Assembly: GCA_009602725.1 (NCBI GenBank)
Contig: WELB01000077.1
Location: 537,046-601,045, forward strand
Source of the DNA: Spirogloea muscicola
Lineage: Eukaryota; Streptophyta; Zygnematophyceae; Spirogloeales; Spirogloeaceae
Length of the DNA stretch: 64,000 nt
Direction: 5' to 3'
The notes below the pieces were generated by a model. The model saw only the letters and a program-made list of their open reading frames with translations, was not told the DNA's origin and did not search any database. This document shows positions 1-13,000 of this stretch, one piece after another. Position 1 is the stretch's first letter, and every line of letters begins with the position of its first letter. Both the position numbers and the translations under genes were made by a program.

Positions 1-3000
1 GGCCCCGCGGCGGAGCAGCTCCGCTCGGGCCGCTGCGAGCTCTCTGGCAGCAGGCTGCTGCTGGCCGCGCCGGCCGCCGGCTCCGCTGCTTGCCGGCAGC
101 GCCGCGCCGCCGTCGTCTCCCCGAGGGCCGTCTCGGACTCCGACTTCACAGGGCAGAGCTGCCTGGAGCCCGACGCCGGGAAGGTGACTCCGCTTGCTTC
201 TCCAGTCCTTGGCTAGCGATTTCGCTCAACTCCCGCAGTGAGGCGGACAGTGGCGGCCAAGAGCGGCCGCGCTCACCTGCCGGTAGCTCGCTGCGGCTGA
301 GGCTGGCCGGTAGCGGTGCTGTCAGATAAATACGAGACAGCTTCAAGATCGTTGTCACAGTCTAGCTGTAAGAAGGCTCTATGCTGCATACTCTGTCGAC
401 TGACGTCGACGTTAGCTGCTCGGCAGTCTCAACCAGGGCTCGCTGCTGAGCAGTCAAGTGCTTAGTGGTGAATGGCATGTCATGGCATGGAGCTCTGGTC
501 GTGTCTGAGCTAGGCAACACTAATGCATCTGCGCTTCACTTACTGTCGATAGAGATCAGCACGATCAAGAAGCACCGCACACGCCATATGCACTCTCATC
601 GCACCAGGACTGCCTCCGCAGAGTGTCCTCGGCGTGATCCTCGGTGGAGGAGCTGGATCCAGGCTGTACCCACTCACGAAGAAGCGCGCCAAGCCTGCGG
701 TGCCCCTGGGCGCCAACTACCGGCTGATCGACATTCCCGTCAGCAACTGCATCAACAGCAATATCCGCAAAATTTACGTCCTCACGCAGTTCAACTCAGC
801 GTCACTCAACCGGCATCTGTCCCGCGCCTACGGCAGCAGCATGGGCGGCTTCAAAGAAGAGGGCTTTGTTGAGGTCCTGGCAGCGCAGCAAAGCCCTGAG
901 AATCCCAACTGGTTCCAGGTGATTGGAAAGCGAAGGCCCCAATGATCACATAGGGCTGCAGTGAAGCGATGATGTTACGGTTAGCAGTCATTCTTTCTGA
1001 CTTACCAGGGGACACAAAAGACAGCAGCTGGGTATAACTTCGATCACCCCGGTGTGTGCTTGGCAGGGGACCGCAGATGCCTGCCGCCAGTACCTGTGGC
1101 TATTTGAGGAGCAGAAGGTGCTGGAGTACCTGATTCTGGCGGGAGACCAGCTGTATCGTATGGACTACCAGAAGTTCATTCAGGCGCATCGTGAGAGTGG
1201 CGCCGACATCTCCATCGCAGCCTTGCCCATGGACGAGAAGCGAGCCACTGCCTTCGGACTCATGAAAATCGATGACACGGGGCGCATCATCGAGTTTGCC
1301 GAGAAGCCCAAGGGTGCCGACTTGAAGAGGATGGCGGTAAGACCAATTCCCCAAGCAACATCGAGGCCAATCCTCTGAGATTTCTCATCAGAACTTGGCA
1401 TTGCCATTAGAGGCCTGCTCATCAAGCCACCGTCCTCTTCCAGGTCGACACAACAGTGCTGGGCCTTGACGAGGCCAGGGCAAAGGACATGCCCTACATT
1501 GCGTCCATGGGCATCTACGTCATCAGCAAGCAGGCCATGCTCCAGATGCTCGCCAAGGACTTCCCCACCGCCAATGACTTTGGCAGCGAGGTCATCCCTG
1601 GTGCTTGCGCAAAGGGGGCCAAGGTGAGAAGAGGGAGGTGGCCTGAGTATTGAAAGCAGTTTCTGAATATCTTTGGTGCACTTGATTGGACATTGTAAGT
1701 CTTGATTGCAGACTCGTTGCCACGTACATATTCTTATGTGTGACAAGCACACTGCTGCAGGTGCAAGCCTTCTTGTACGATGGATACTGGGAGGACATTG
1801 GAACAATTGAAGCTTTCTACCACGCCAACCTTGGGATCACTGCTGCCAACCCTGAGTTCAGGTACACACATCTTTGCCGAGCAATATGCTGTGATTACTT
1901 GACGAATCCTGGCATTGATGCCTACCTTTGCCTGGAAGGAGAAACGACCCTTCCAGGAGAGCTACCTAGAGCTACAAAATTTAATGTCAGTAGCCTTCGG
2001 GCTAGAGTACGTCTGTAGACAAAAGTGGGCAAATTTTTCTCAAGGTCTATGCTGGTTGTGCAGTCTGAATCATGCTCCAGTAAGAGCTACAATCACAGGT
2101 CATATTAGGATCTGAGGCTAGTGTAGCAACAGGCACCTGCAACATAGGAAGCTTGTTGTGTCACTCAACTTTTGCATGGCGTAAGAACGGCATGCGTCGG
2201 TTGCGCTGCTTTGAGCCGGTTGTGGAAGTCATGGAAAGGCCGAATGGACAGTTGCTAACACTGTTCACCTCTTGGACAGCTTCTACGACCGGTCTGCTCC
2301 CATCTACACGCAGTCTCGGTTCCTGCCTCCCTCCAAAATGCTGGACGCCGATGTCACAGACAGCGTCTTCGGTGATGGCTGCGTGATGAAGGTATGATTT
2401 TCAACATAGCCCTGTGTAACATGAATTTACAGTGTAGCTTTCTGTAACATGGACCCTGGTGAGAAAGAGCTGCAGGCAGACGTGATCAGAAAATATTTCC
2501 TGAGGAGCACTCTTCTCCAGCATGTGTGCGAGTTCTAGAGACGAGCAAGGATAAGTGGTCTTCTGTAGTGTTGGTCGGAGCTGGTCAAAATCTATGGTCA
2601 GGATTTCTCTCCAATTAGGAGGTCTTGAATTTGAGAATGACCCTAGACTGTAAGGTCAGGCAGGCAGTGAGAAGAGACCACGTTAGCGTGTCCCTAAGCT
2701 GCTGTGCTCGGGGCTCTGAGTACTCAAAGCTGCTCATGATTAACCCTTTGTTGAGCATTCTTCGATAACTTCATCTCCTGTAACATTCTCATTTGACTGC
2801 TTGTAAACTTGTCACCAGGATTGTAAGATCCACCACTCAGTCATTGGGCTGCGGGCCTGGATCAATGCGGGTGCCATCATAGAGGACTCCCTCCTCATGG
2901 GTGCTGATTATTACGAGGTGCAGAGACTGCTGATGTTACTCAACCTTCTGATCGCCATGCTGTCTTTCCTTGCAATGCTTTCACGGGCACGCGCAGCACT

Positions 3001-3526
3001 TACCTGCAATTGAAAATTTCTCTCATCCTCTTGCTGTGGTCTTTCTTACAGACTGACGCTCAACGCCAAACGCTGGAAGCCAGTGGTGGCATTCCCATGG
3101 GAATTGGTAGGAATACCATTGTCAGGAGAGCAATTGTGGACAAGAATGCCCGAGTTGGAGACAACGTGCAGGTGCATACCTGCATACTCGCGCTTCAAGC
3201 AGCAGCGCTGAGCAACATAAATGTGTTGGGTTTTGTAAAGCTCATGAAGGTTCTCAGAAGAACAACGTTGAGGAAGTCATTCATTGATGCTCGATAAAGT
3301 CACTGATGTATCTAACAGGCAATACTGCGTGTTACGTGGTCGAGGCGTCTGCTTTGTTGTACTACTGATCATACTTTGCATGCATGTGTTATGACTTGTG
3401 CCATGGCAGATTGTCAACAAGGAAGGGGTTGAGGAGGCCGCAAGGGAGACTGATGGTTATTTCATTAAAAATGGCATTGTCACTGTAATCAAGGATGCCG
3501 TGATTCCTGCAGGCACCGTTATTTGA
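1..3526 (+). CDS. APS1: ADP-glucose pyrophosphorylase small (catalytic) subunit, 5' partial
   Basis: Makes ADP-glucose from glucose-1-phosphate and ATP, the committed step of plastid starch synthesis. Nine exons are readable: <1-183, 622-918, 1067-1336, 1444-1623, 1761-1861, 2280-2391, 2819-2917, 3052-3171 and 3410-3526, ending in TGA, about 492 codons in the window with phase kept throughout. The first exon is Ala/Arg-rich like a plastid transit peptide and ends [10 protein letters not shown]. That Cys (codon at 160-162) matches the redox Cys of plant small subunits. The pyrophosphate/ATP loop [18 protein letters not shown] follows in exon 2. Exon 3 has the catalytic Asp in [10 protein letters not shown] and the glucose-1-P lysine in EFAEKP. 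Exons 6-9 carry the C-terminal beta-helix, ending IPAGTVI as in plant small subunits. The usual GDH motif reads GDQ here. The start codon lies upstream of the window. Confidence 0.97.
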
Positions 3527-4698
3527 AGAGATTGCAGAACAGAACACACTTCCAAGGTGCTGAAGAGCAAGCCCGGAAGATTTTGCTGCTGAACTCTGCG
3601 AAGACAAGAGAACCAGTGTAGCCTACCTACTGGCCCCAGGAGCCATCTTACTTATATTCTTATTGATTTATTCGCATTCTCCTTATTGATTTCAGTGAGG
3701 AATGAATGCCCTGAAAGTCCATGCAGATTTGCAGTGTCCCTTGCCAACTGCCTGAAACGGAGGAAGATGTATGTGATCAAGATCCTCATGTAGATGGGCC
3801 AGCCCAACAAGTGTATTAGCATGGGAACTTGGCAGATGTACTGGAAGAGTCTTGCGCTTTAAAGTTGTGCAGAAGAATAGATTAGAAAGTAGATGCACTC
3901 CGAGAAACTCTCACTGGGGGCAAGCTGAGTATTGCTTGATATATGAGGAGAGACGTTCCCTGCTTCAGCTTGACAATGTGTGAGGTCGCAGGCAAGGAGT
4001 CCGTGTCACGTTGTGGAAACCTATCAACCAGGCTGCGAAACAGAGCAGCAGCACAGCTGAGCAGCCCTGGACGAAATGGAGTATGTACTACCGATGAAGA
4101 TAGTAAACTGACTACTGAAGAAGGGCTCGCCCATTGAGGATAGGGGCTGGAAAAAGCCAGCCCCAAAAAAGAATGAACAAAGGACGAGAAGGGGCCAGGG
4201 GAAGACTGATTGGCTGCCGGAGTTACTGGGACAGGAATCAATCAGCAGCAGCGATGGACTTTGCGGAGGGACCTCAACAAGACCATGACTGCCACAGCTT
4301 GCAGCCGAAGGGCTCGCAATGGCACCAGGTCTGGACGCAGGATCTTGATGTAGACCCACGCTGAGCAGCGCGTGAACACACGAGTCGACGCACACACTGC
4401 GTCTCTCAAGGTGCTGAACACTGTCGGGGTCAGCCGTCATGATGGTGTGCTCATTGTAGTACCAACGAGGCTACTGGTGGAGTACCAGTGTGAGGGGCAA
4501 GCTGTGGGGCCTGAGCTGCACGACAGTGTGAACGGGGGCTGGTGCCCGGGCGCGCTTTCCCGCGCGCGCCAAAGCGGCTTCGAAACTGACCCCCCCGGCG
4601 GGGGGGCCCAGAAGCGAGGGGCCCAGACGTAGCCGTGACCGCGGGGCGGGGAGGGGGGTGAGAGGGCGCGCCGGCGAGGAGGGCGGGAGCCCGCGGCT
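3527..4698. other. Intergenic region between APS1 and POLA2
   Basis: No gene recognised. It holds the APS1 3' untranslated region, one short LINE 3' end (4121-4205) and, from about 4540, a GC-rich stretch that is probably the POLA2 promoter and 5' leader. The minus strand of about 4260-4440 stays open in two frames but resembles nothing I recognise. Confidence 0.6.
4121..4205 (-). mobile_element. LINE family A, 3'-end fragment with terminal stem-loop
   Basis: On the minus strand it matches the 3' end of the LINE-like copies at 27050-27275 and 30945-31240. It contains a perfect stem, GGGGCTGG (4143-4150) with CCAGCCCC (4157-4164), flanked by TTCATTC and by TCAATGGGCGAGC. Only about 85 bp is present, as expected for a strongly 5'-truncated copy. 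No flanking target-site repeat was found. Confidence 0.6.
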
Positions 4699-7600
4699 GT
4701 GGCGGTGGCGGCGGCGGCGGCGGCCATGGCCGCGGCGGNTGGCGGCGGCGGCGGCGCAGGACGCCTGCCGCGGGCCGTCCCAGGAGCGAGGGCCTGGCGG
4801 GGACGGCCGGACGCGGCGGCGGCGGTAGCGGGAGCTCAGCCTGAGCGAGCGAGCGAGCGAGCGCCGCGCGCAGGCCTGTCGCTGTGCACCGTGCTCGGCA
4901 TCGCACCCCGGAAGCTTGCGGCCAGCTGGGAGGTCTTCTACCTCAACAGGTACCACGAGGATGCTGCCGCGCCGCATTCATGGAGTCGCTCGCGGTGTGG
5001 CGACGGCAGCGCCAAGTCGCTTCCAAGCGCCAGCACCAGCAGTGTCAGGCAACATGGCCGTCTCGCCACTCTGCTGAGACATCTCGGCTGCGTCGCTGCT
5101 GCAGGCAGCTCGATGGCGACAAGGTGCTCGCCGCGCAGATCCCCGGGTTTCGCAACTACCTGCAGGACGAGCTGGCCGCCGAGCGCAAGAAGGCCATCGG
5201 CGTGCACTTCTACACCAAGGACGACATTGACAGGTGTGTGGGCCTGGTCAGCTTCCCCAGCCTCCTCAACAAGAGCTCGTACAAGTCCATCGTTGTTAAA
5301 GAGGTATTATTGTACCACGATTTGCGGTTGCTCAGCTTAGTCACAGCAACGTGACCAAGAGCACTTGCCAAGGGACACGAGCATCACATCTTGAGAAGCA
5401 TAGCACTAGCGTAACATTGGCTCGACAATTATCTGCTGCCATGCGGCACAAAAGCTGCGATACTCACCCTCCTCGCTCTCTCCACGTGGGCTGCTGCTCA
5501 GCCTGGTTGACGAGCTGGCTGGACAGCCTGAAGCTGCCGGCGACAGCCAGCCGTCAGCCACCCCGGCGGGTTCTGCAACTGGAGCTGGTTCTCCTGGCTC
5601 AGGTCTGCTGCACACTGCAATTTCATATTGGCGTGGCCTTGAGTCGGCAAGACCGTGCAGTAAGAGTCGGTTAAGGTCCACTGCAAATAGATAAAGACAA
5701 CAGATGAAGCATCGTACCTGCATGACATTACTCAATACCACATACTATAGAGGCTCAGATCATGGATTGGGCTCTGGCTGCAGCAATCAAATCAGCTCAC
5801 GTGTTGCAGAAGTCATCTCGTGTATTCCTCTGCTGTGCCCCAGGAACACCAGGCGTAGCACCACGGACGCCCAGCGCATCGGCAGAGAAGGAGCCCGGCC
5901 CAGCCACACCCTTCACGCCCTTTGGCAGCCGAAGCAACCGGAGGGCAGTCATTGCCTCTTACAATGACGGCCTTACCTTCGAGGCCTCGTCCCATCAGCT
6001 GGTGGCTAGGAGCCGTGTGGAGCTCCTCGGGCAGCGCTCATCGCCAGACGCCCGCTACATGCGCTACACTACTGAGGAGAGGGTCAGTGCCACTTGCTTT
6101 AGAGCTTGTCCAACCTGGAGATGATAGCTTGCTTTCGCCGAGGTGCCATGGCTTCGATTTCTAATTTACCACTGGAGTCATGGCATTTTGACTGATCGTC
6201 TTCTCTTATAACTAATGAGTATGATCTGAAGAAGGGCCTCTGCTTGGCAGCAGTTTAACAGCGAGGCTCGCAAGATTGAGCGCTTCAGTGCCGCGCTCGC
6301 AAGCTGCGGCCTCCTCGACCCAGCCCAGCAGAACATGTATGCTTCCCAGGTACAACGACAACATATTCCAAGCTGACGTGGCTGCTCACATACTTAGCAT
6401 CAAGGTTACTGCCTGCAAGATCGAAGTAAAGAGGGAGACTCATCTGCGTCGCTCTGCACGCTGCAGGACCCCGTCACGGTTGTCGGACGAGTGTGCTGCG
6501 ATGCAGAGGGTGCCCGGCTGAACGACAAGTCCGTGATGCTTGAAGGCAGGCAAGTGTCTTGCATCACTTGCAAGCTTAAGACTACAACCTATATAGCCTT
6601 CAACGCTGACCCTCACAGTCACGATCTCTCTTATTGCATCAGTCATGGAGGCCTTCCAGAGCTGATGGGCACCTGCACATAATGCTAGCGGTCATTGCAG
6701 CCCCCTGCCCCCACTGCTTGGAGCACGAGTACGCCTGGACCTTCAGAACATCCCTCAGTACTCCCTTTTTCCAGGCCAGGTAATAGGTCCTCAGTGTTCC
6801 ACTGAGGCTTGGCTCATCCATTTTCATGCCACTCAAGCACGGCCGCTGTGATATCCCTTGGTGTCAGGGCTGTTCTAGAGCAATTTCTCAAGTCTCTTAA
6901 GTATCAATGGAAGCAATATTTGATGTTATTCTCACTAGTGGAGGCTGAAACAGATCATAGGTGTGAGGGGGAGAAACCCGAGCGGGCACTGCCTGGTGGC
7001 CAACGAGGTCATGGACACGCTACCGCTGTCGCCATCGCCGACGCCGGCCAGGCCCACGGACAGAGTGCACCATAGTGGGAAGAGGCTGAAGGGCGATGAC
7101 GAGTCCAAGCCCTCGACATCATCCGTGGACTATCTGAAAGTGGTCAGAGGCTGCAACCATCCACTGTGGAGCTCGTAGCTTGCCAGTCGCTTCAAGTCAT
7201 CAGCAAAGACAGTTTAGCTCAAATCGCAATCTTTGTTGTTGGTCATTTGGTCAGATCGTCGCTGCTGGGCCCTACACAACCAGCGACAACCTCCTGTACG
7301 AGCCCCTTGAGGAGCTCCTGGACTACGCGCTCGAGCAGCGGCCGAACCTCCTGATTTTGGTGCTTACAACCACTCCGCTGTCCGATTGCCTCTCTTGTGC
7401 CAGATTCTATCATTTATGAGATGCTACACATTTCAACTAACCGTTACTTAGACACCTGCTGACCATGTGCATGTTGTTTTTAGTTAGGGCCCTTCGTCGA
7501 CTCAGAGCATCCTGCTGTCAAAACGGGCAACCTCGAGGTCACATTCGAGAGGCTCTTCCAAGAGAAAACCTGCACAAGGGTCAGTGCCACGCTGCTCTCT

Positions 7601-9470
7601 GTCGACCAAGTTTAATCACCATTGAACTTCGTCACTACCAAGTCAATGAAGCATGTCAGTGCTGCATGGTATGTGTTATTTGAGTCTTTGAGCTATGTAC
7701 CACTCATACTTCTCTTTCTTACAGACTTTCGCATTGCATCAAGTCGGCCTAAGTAGGCACCTGCTGTCAGTATAGGGGCCCAGATATCGAAATAGAAGTG
7801 ATCAGTTGGCCTTGCGGTAGGTATACAATGTGCCCAACCTACGACCACTTATCACAATCCGCTTTGCGATGCAGGTTGAGGAGTGGTGCAAGGCAGTGGG
7901 CAGCAAGTGCCAAGCCGTGCTGGTGCCATCCGTCAGAGATGCCCACCACACATTCCTATATCCCCAGGTGCCTCCCATTAATTATAACCTCGCAAAACCA
8001 GCAAAGGCATCGAGTATGCAATGCAGCATGATGCACAGGACCCAAGTCCTTAGCGTGCGTACAGCAATACATACATGACTAGACTTCTACAAAGGGAGGA
8101 GACAGAGGTGTGCTCATATGCAAGAGAATCTGTGGTCATTGTTGGCAGCCCCCCTTCGATGCTCGAGATTTCGAAGACCCTGACAGACAGGTGAGGCTTA
8201 GTCTGTCGTCTGCGGCCATCCTTGTGAGCAAATTCGCAAACATCTACTCTGTTGCTTTTGACAAGATGACGGTTGGACACTGATCAAAGTCTATCTGGGC
8301 AGGTGTACTGTGCAGCGAACCCTGGGCTCTTCAGTTGCAATGACGTAAGTGTAGTCTACTTGCCAACGATCTTAGATGTCATGCACCCCACTTCAAAAGC
8401 TTGACTGTCAGCCTTGAAAGGTTGAAGCGCATTTCACCAAAGTACAATCAAGGGCAGCGGCGCCAGTACAAGCTGACTGCAAAAATCACAAGATCCTGAG
8501 AGCAAGCATGCTCTCTGGTTGTGGTCGTGGCCCAGGTCATGATTGGGTGCAACTCGATGGACATCCTCAAGCATCTGAGCAGCGAGGAGGCGTCCAATTC
8601 TGGCAGTGATCGCATGACGCGGCTAGCCAGCCACATCATCAGGCAGCGCAGGTAACTAATTGTGTGACAGCATTAGACTCACACCTCGGGCAAGAGCGAC
8701 TGACCACCTCATGCGATTCTGCTGTACCAGGCCGGGCTCTTGCCTCCAGCTGAGAAAGGCAGCCTTCTATTTGACCTTCTGTATGGGCAAGATCCTGGGC
8801 TTGGGGTTACGACATATGGACTTTCCTGTACTTAGCAGATAGCAGCAAAGCGTCGCACTAAAGTCGTCCTTTCAGGCTCTTGTGTTGTGCTTCTGGTGGT
8901 GGTTCTGTTGCCAGCTTCTACCCGCTGTTCCCGCCGGCTCTGGGCGTGCCCCTGGATCCCACATTACAGAGGGCGGCGGCGCTGGACTTACCCGTGTTGC
9001 CTGACCTCCTACTGTTGTCATCCGACCTGGCTGCCTTTGTGAAAGTGAGCACAGCTTTCAATTTGTATACAATCTGTAGCTGACGCTCTTTTTGCACACT
9101 GAAGTTGCTTATAGCTCACTGCTTTCTCTGTCATGGTTGCTGTGACAAGCCGCTGTGCATAGGTAGTAAGCAGGACTGAGATTCAGCATTGATTGACACA
9201 TCGGCATTCTGTCGTGCCCAGGAGCTGCCGAGGCTGTCAGGCCCATCACCCATGCTCCACACGGCTGGGGAGGAGGCTTCACAATTAGCCACAGCCATGG
9301 ACGTCCACCAAGAGGGCGGGAAGTGTGACAGCAAAGACCACCAGGTGCTGTGCATCAATCCAGGGAGGGTCGCCAAAGGCAATAGCGGCGGCACCTTCGC
9401 GCTTGTGCAGGTTGCAATGGGTGGTGGCCACATGCACCAGCGGCGCAGAGTCGACCTTTTGAGACTTTGA
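4699..9470 (+). CDS. POLA2: DNA polymerase alpha subunit B (B-subunit of pol alpha-primase)
   Basis: Regulatory subunit of nuclear DNA polymerase alpha-primase, tethering the catalytic subunit at replication initiation. Sixteen exons fit with consistent phase: 4699-4949, 5105-5233, 5502-5602, 5844-6082, 6251-6349, 6467-6549, 6701-6779, 6954-7142, 7255-7359, 7484-7579, 7875-7967, 8149-8190, 8303-8344, 8536-8651, 8915-9044 and 9222-9470, about 680 residues. The N-terminal domain shows LAASWEVFYLNRQLDG. The OB fold has VTVVGRVCCDAEG and RVRLDLQNIPQYSLFPGQ. The inactive calcineurin-like phosphoesterase fold has AAGPYTTSDN, LGPFVDSEHP, PSVRDAHHTF, YPQ|PPFD and CINPGRVAKGNSGGTF. The intron at 6550-6700 uses a GC donor in the context AG|GCAAGT. 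A single N (4739) lies in the Ala/Gly-rich first exon, so its length and the exact start (4699 or 4726) are unsure. Residue count and domain order match the family. Confidence 0.95.
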
Positions 9471-10053
9471 GTGCGCTTTGACTTTGTTATGAAATTCAAG
9501 GCTCCTTGATGATGGTTTCTCTGGAACCTTCACAGCATTTTCTAATGCTTGGGCAGGCTTAGCATGCTATTAGAGGTTGTTGCTGGTCCATGAGCTAGCA
9601 TGCTATTAGAGGTTGTTGCTGGTCCATGAGCTTGCATAAGTGGTGCAGGCATGCTCACTTCTGAGCTGGAGGTGGTTAATCTGGCATAGTGAAAATTTCG
9701 TGTTGCTTGGTGCTTATTTATGCGTCCAGCATGCCAGTTTTCCTTGCCGATTTCAGCAGGAAGTCACCTTATTGCTTAGGTTCACAGAATGTGCTATGAC
9801 TCGGTGCAGGTTGAATTCAGTGGAGAAGATAGTAGCAGCACGATGCACTCTGTAGGACTTGCAAGATCCGCAGAATTTACATCCGTAAGCCTGGAAATCT
9901 CATCGTTGCCATCATACAGCCAAAACCAGTCCACGTTGCCTTGCTCACTGTCTGCTGAACAAGGTAGTCAGCACCCACGACTAGTCCAGAATGGAGTAAA
10001 TGACATCTGTTTTCAAGATTCGAAGTGTCTGTGCAACTCGAAGAGCTGGGCCT
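9471..10053. other. Convergent intergenic region, POLA2 / ECD
   Basis: Holds the 3' ends of two convergent genes and a 36-bp tandem duplication (9560-9631). No further gene is visible. Confidence 0.6.
9560..9631. repeat. 36-bp tandem duplication
   Basis: The unit beginning TAGCATGCTATTAGAGG occurs twice in direct succession, starting at 9560 and at 9596, with no mismatch seen. It lies in the POLA2 3' flank. Confidence 0.85.
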
Positions 10054-13000
10054 TCACCGCTTCTTAGTCGTCTTCAGCTTTTGGCGAGTGGAGGTCGCAT
10101 CTTTGCTGCCACTTTTGCGGACGCCAGGAACATCCTTGTCATCCGGCAGGTCAACGCCCATAGCTCCCAGCAGCGTGGAAGCAGGCCCTGGCAGCCCTTG
10201 CTGAGCCGAGTACGACTGCAGGAGGCTCTTCACCAGGTTAACATCCACATCCACTGCTGCCATGCCGCCCTCAGCACTGTCGTCCTTGTCGTCACTGTCT
10301 CTGTCGCCAGCCTCCGCTTGCTGATACTTCTGCATAAGCCCCATAAGAAAACTCTCAAGAATATAAGGACCGCCAAGCGCACCACTTATTCTGGGGTCTC
10401 CTCCAGCCACGACAACCATGTATTAAGCGTTCACAATTGGGCGTGCATCTACCAAGCTTAGTAGACTGTATAATAAACGGAGATTACTGCAAAAGCGAGT
10501 GTATGTCGTTAGAACATGAGTTTCTGACCTGACTTGCACATGCCAATTGAAATCGGGACCCTACCCCTGAGTCTAGAATTTCGACTGGCCCACAGGTCTC
10601 TACACCAAGTGTCCTTGCGACTTTGCGAACTCAATAAGACTCCTCAAGTGATACAGCATAGCATTCCATGTCATGACAGCATGTGCATCTGGTCACCTTA
10701 GGTCGCGCTTCATCATTGGCCGCCGGTTGGGCCACCTGCTCAAAACTTTGCGCGAGCGTCGAGCCCCGCAGCTCCCGTCGCATTGCAGCCTCGTACTCAA
10801 AGTCGAATTGTTGGTCCTCAGTCCTCTCTATCTCCAGCTCGCTGGCTCCTCTCTCACTCACGTCCATCTTGCCTTGCCGGCCCTCCTCGCCAACACCTTG
10901 ACTCGCCAAGGCTGCTGACTCGGAGCTCAACGCTTGCAGTAACCTCCGGAAGTCTGGGCCATTGTAATCCTCCAGCGCCGCATGCGGGGGCCCACTCTTC
11001 TCAGTGCTTCCGGTGTCATCATCATCATCTGCGGCAGCATCAAAGACTTGCTCAGGGGGCAGCTGAAACGCGGACCAAACAAATGTAAGACAATGGCTGA
11101 ATGCATGAGGACATAATGCTGATGGTTGTGGACTTTGGTCAGATTCCAACTGCGTGCCTTCGCCGTAGTCGTCATAGTAGTCGTCTTCCTCGTCTTCATC
11201 GTCTTCCTCGTCGCCTTCAGAGTCGCTCTTAGCAAGGTCAGCCATGAAGCGCGACATGTCGCCCAGGGCTTGCTGAATCCCTTCCGGCAAGCCTGCACCC
11301 TTCCTGCCAAGAATGTCCAGTGCACACAATAAATGGAAGAGATAATAGCAATAGCTCTGACATAGGCTGCATATAGCTGCTACAAGACAAGCACAGTTGT
11401 GCAAATGATAAATACTGCAGAATACTATTTGAAGATGGATGATATGATCGTCAAAATAGTGCTAGTGACAATAACATTTTTAACGACTGACAAGATGACA
11501 GAGGCACTTATTGATTGCAGCTCGCACCCAGAGCCTGTTGGTAGCTCAGCACCCTCGGGGCCCGACATCTTGCCGAAGAACGCCCGCATGCCACGCACAA
11601 TCTGCTCCGTGTCAAACTCGGGGTCGCCAGCCGCCGCCTTGCCGCCAGCCTTAGCCGCCTTACCGCCGGCCTTCCCCTCGGCAGCCTCGCCTTGGCTGGT
11701 CGCCTGGCGGCGACGTTGCTGCCGGCCCTCGTCCGCTGCCTCAGCTGCCTCCATCTCCACCTGCCGCTCCGCCATGGCGCCCGCGAACTCCTCCTCGCCG
11801 CTGTACAGCCAGTTGTCGTCGTCGTCCGGGCGGACAGGCCCGAACACAGCTGCCAGTTCTGCAGCCGCCGCGGCCTCATCCACTGGGGCCCTCAGTGCGC
11901 CCTCGACCAGCCTCAGCCGCTCCTTCGCCTCCAGGCTGCAGCATAATGAACGAAAGCACTGCCTCACACCAAGAGTAATGTAGAGGTTGAGCTCCGTCCA
12001 TGGGGCTGACGCCAGAAGGACATAAGGCCTGGACCTCAAGCTTTATAGTGAAGCTTCATAATTGGCACTTTAGCTGGACTGGCTGTGCTGACCTCTCCCG
12101 AGCAAATGCAGCAGTCGCCTGGAAAGCCTCGCCGGCGCGTGCCATGCGCTCGCGGTGCTCGGCGGAGCCGGGAAGCAAGCCCTGGAAGTAGCCGCGGTCC
12201 TCCAGGCCAGCAAGGTACGAGGCCCACGCCGGGCCGGCGGCGGTGGCAGCAGCCGATTGCCGCAACGTACTTATTACAATTTCAAGGCCAACCGAAAGCT
12301 TCATGCCGAGCTCCGCAGCGTTGTACTTAACCTTGTCCTTACGCGGCGGCATCGGGTAGTGCCGCGGAGCCTGCGCAGCAGCGGCAATGGTGGCAGTCAT
12401 GGCCGTGGCCATGGCCGTGGCCACGGCGATGGCAGCGGCAGCAGTGGCAGCGGCGGCAGCAGACCTGGAAGGCCTGTTGGCGGAGCTGAGCGTACATGGC
12501 GCGATTGAAGCGGACCATCACATCGACCATTTGCGGGCCGCCACCGGCAGGGCCGGCTGGGAAGAGGGCATCCATGCGTGCCGCGGCGGCCATGTCTTTA
12601 ACATCGCGGCCATAGAAAGCCTCCACAGCGGCGCCAAGCAATGCCGGATCCGCCGCCAGTGCCCGCGCCGCTGCCGCTGGGAGCCGGCAGCGCGACGTGT
12701 GGACACTAGCCAGCGCGCGCCGCGGGTGCCCCTGGATCTGCCGCTTGATTGCTGCCTGCAAGGAGGCAAGCCCAATAGAAGGGGAAATCGTCTGCAGTAA
12801 GATAGGAAGACAGAGGATGCGGTGCTAATATTAATGTTAAAAGAGCGGATGTGAAGGCCAGCCAGGTGCATACAGAGGGTGTTCATGACTATGTCAGCGG
12901 AAGAGAGAGGAGGGAAGGGGACAGGGAGGGGACAAGGGGGAGGGAGGAGTATGCACAAGCGAGAGGTGGGGAGAAAGGAAGAAGAGGGAAGAGGGTGGAG

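Noticed and set aside
4205-4440. Open frames on both strands between APS1 and POLA2
   Set aside because: No recognisable domain, no phase-linked neighbours and no start context; treated as intergenic.
8732-8830. Open stretch inside a POLA2 intron (AGLLPPAEKGSLLFDLLYGQ)
   Set aside because: It has an acceptor before it, but its frame does not fit the phase of the flanking exons, which join directly to give the expected QRSFYPLFPP. It may be a cryptic exon at most.
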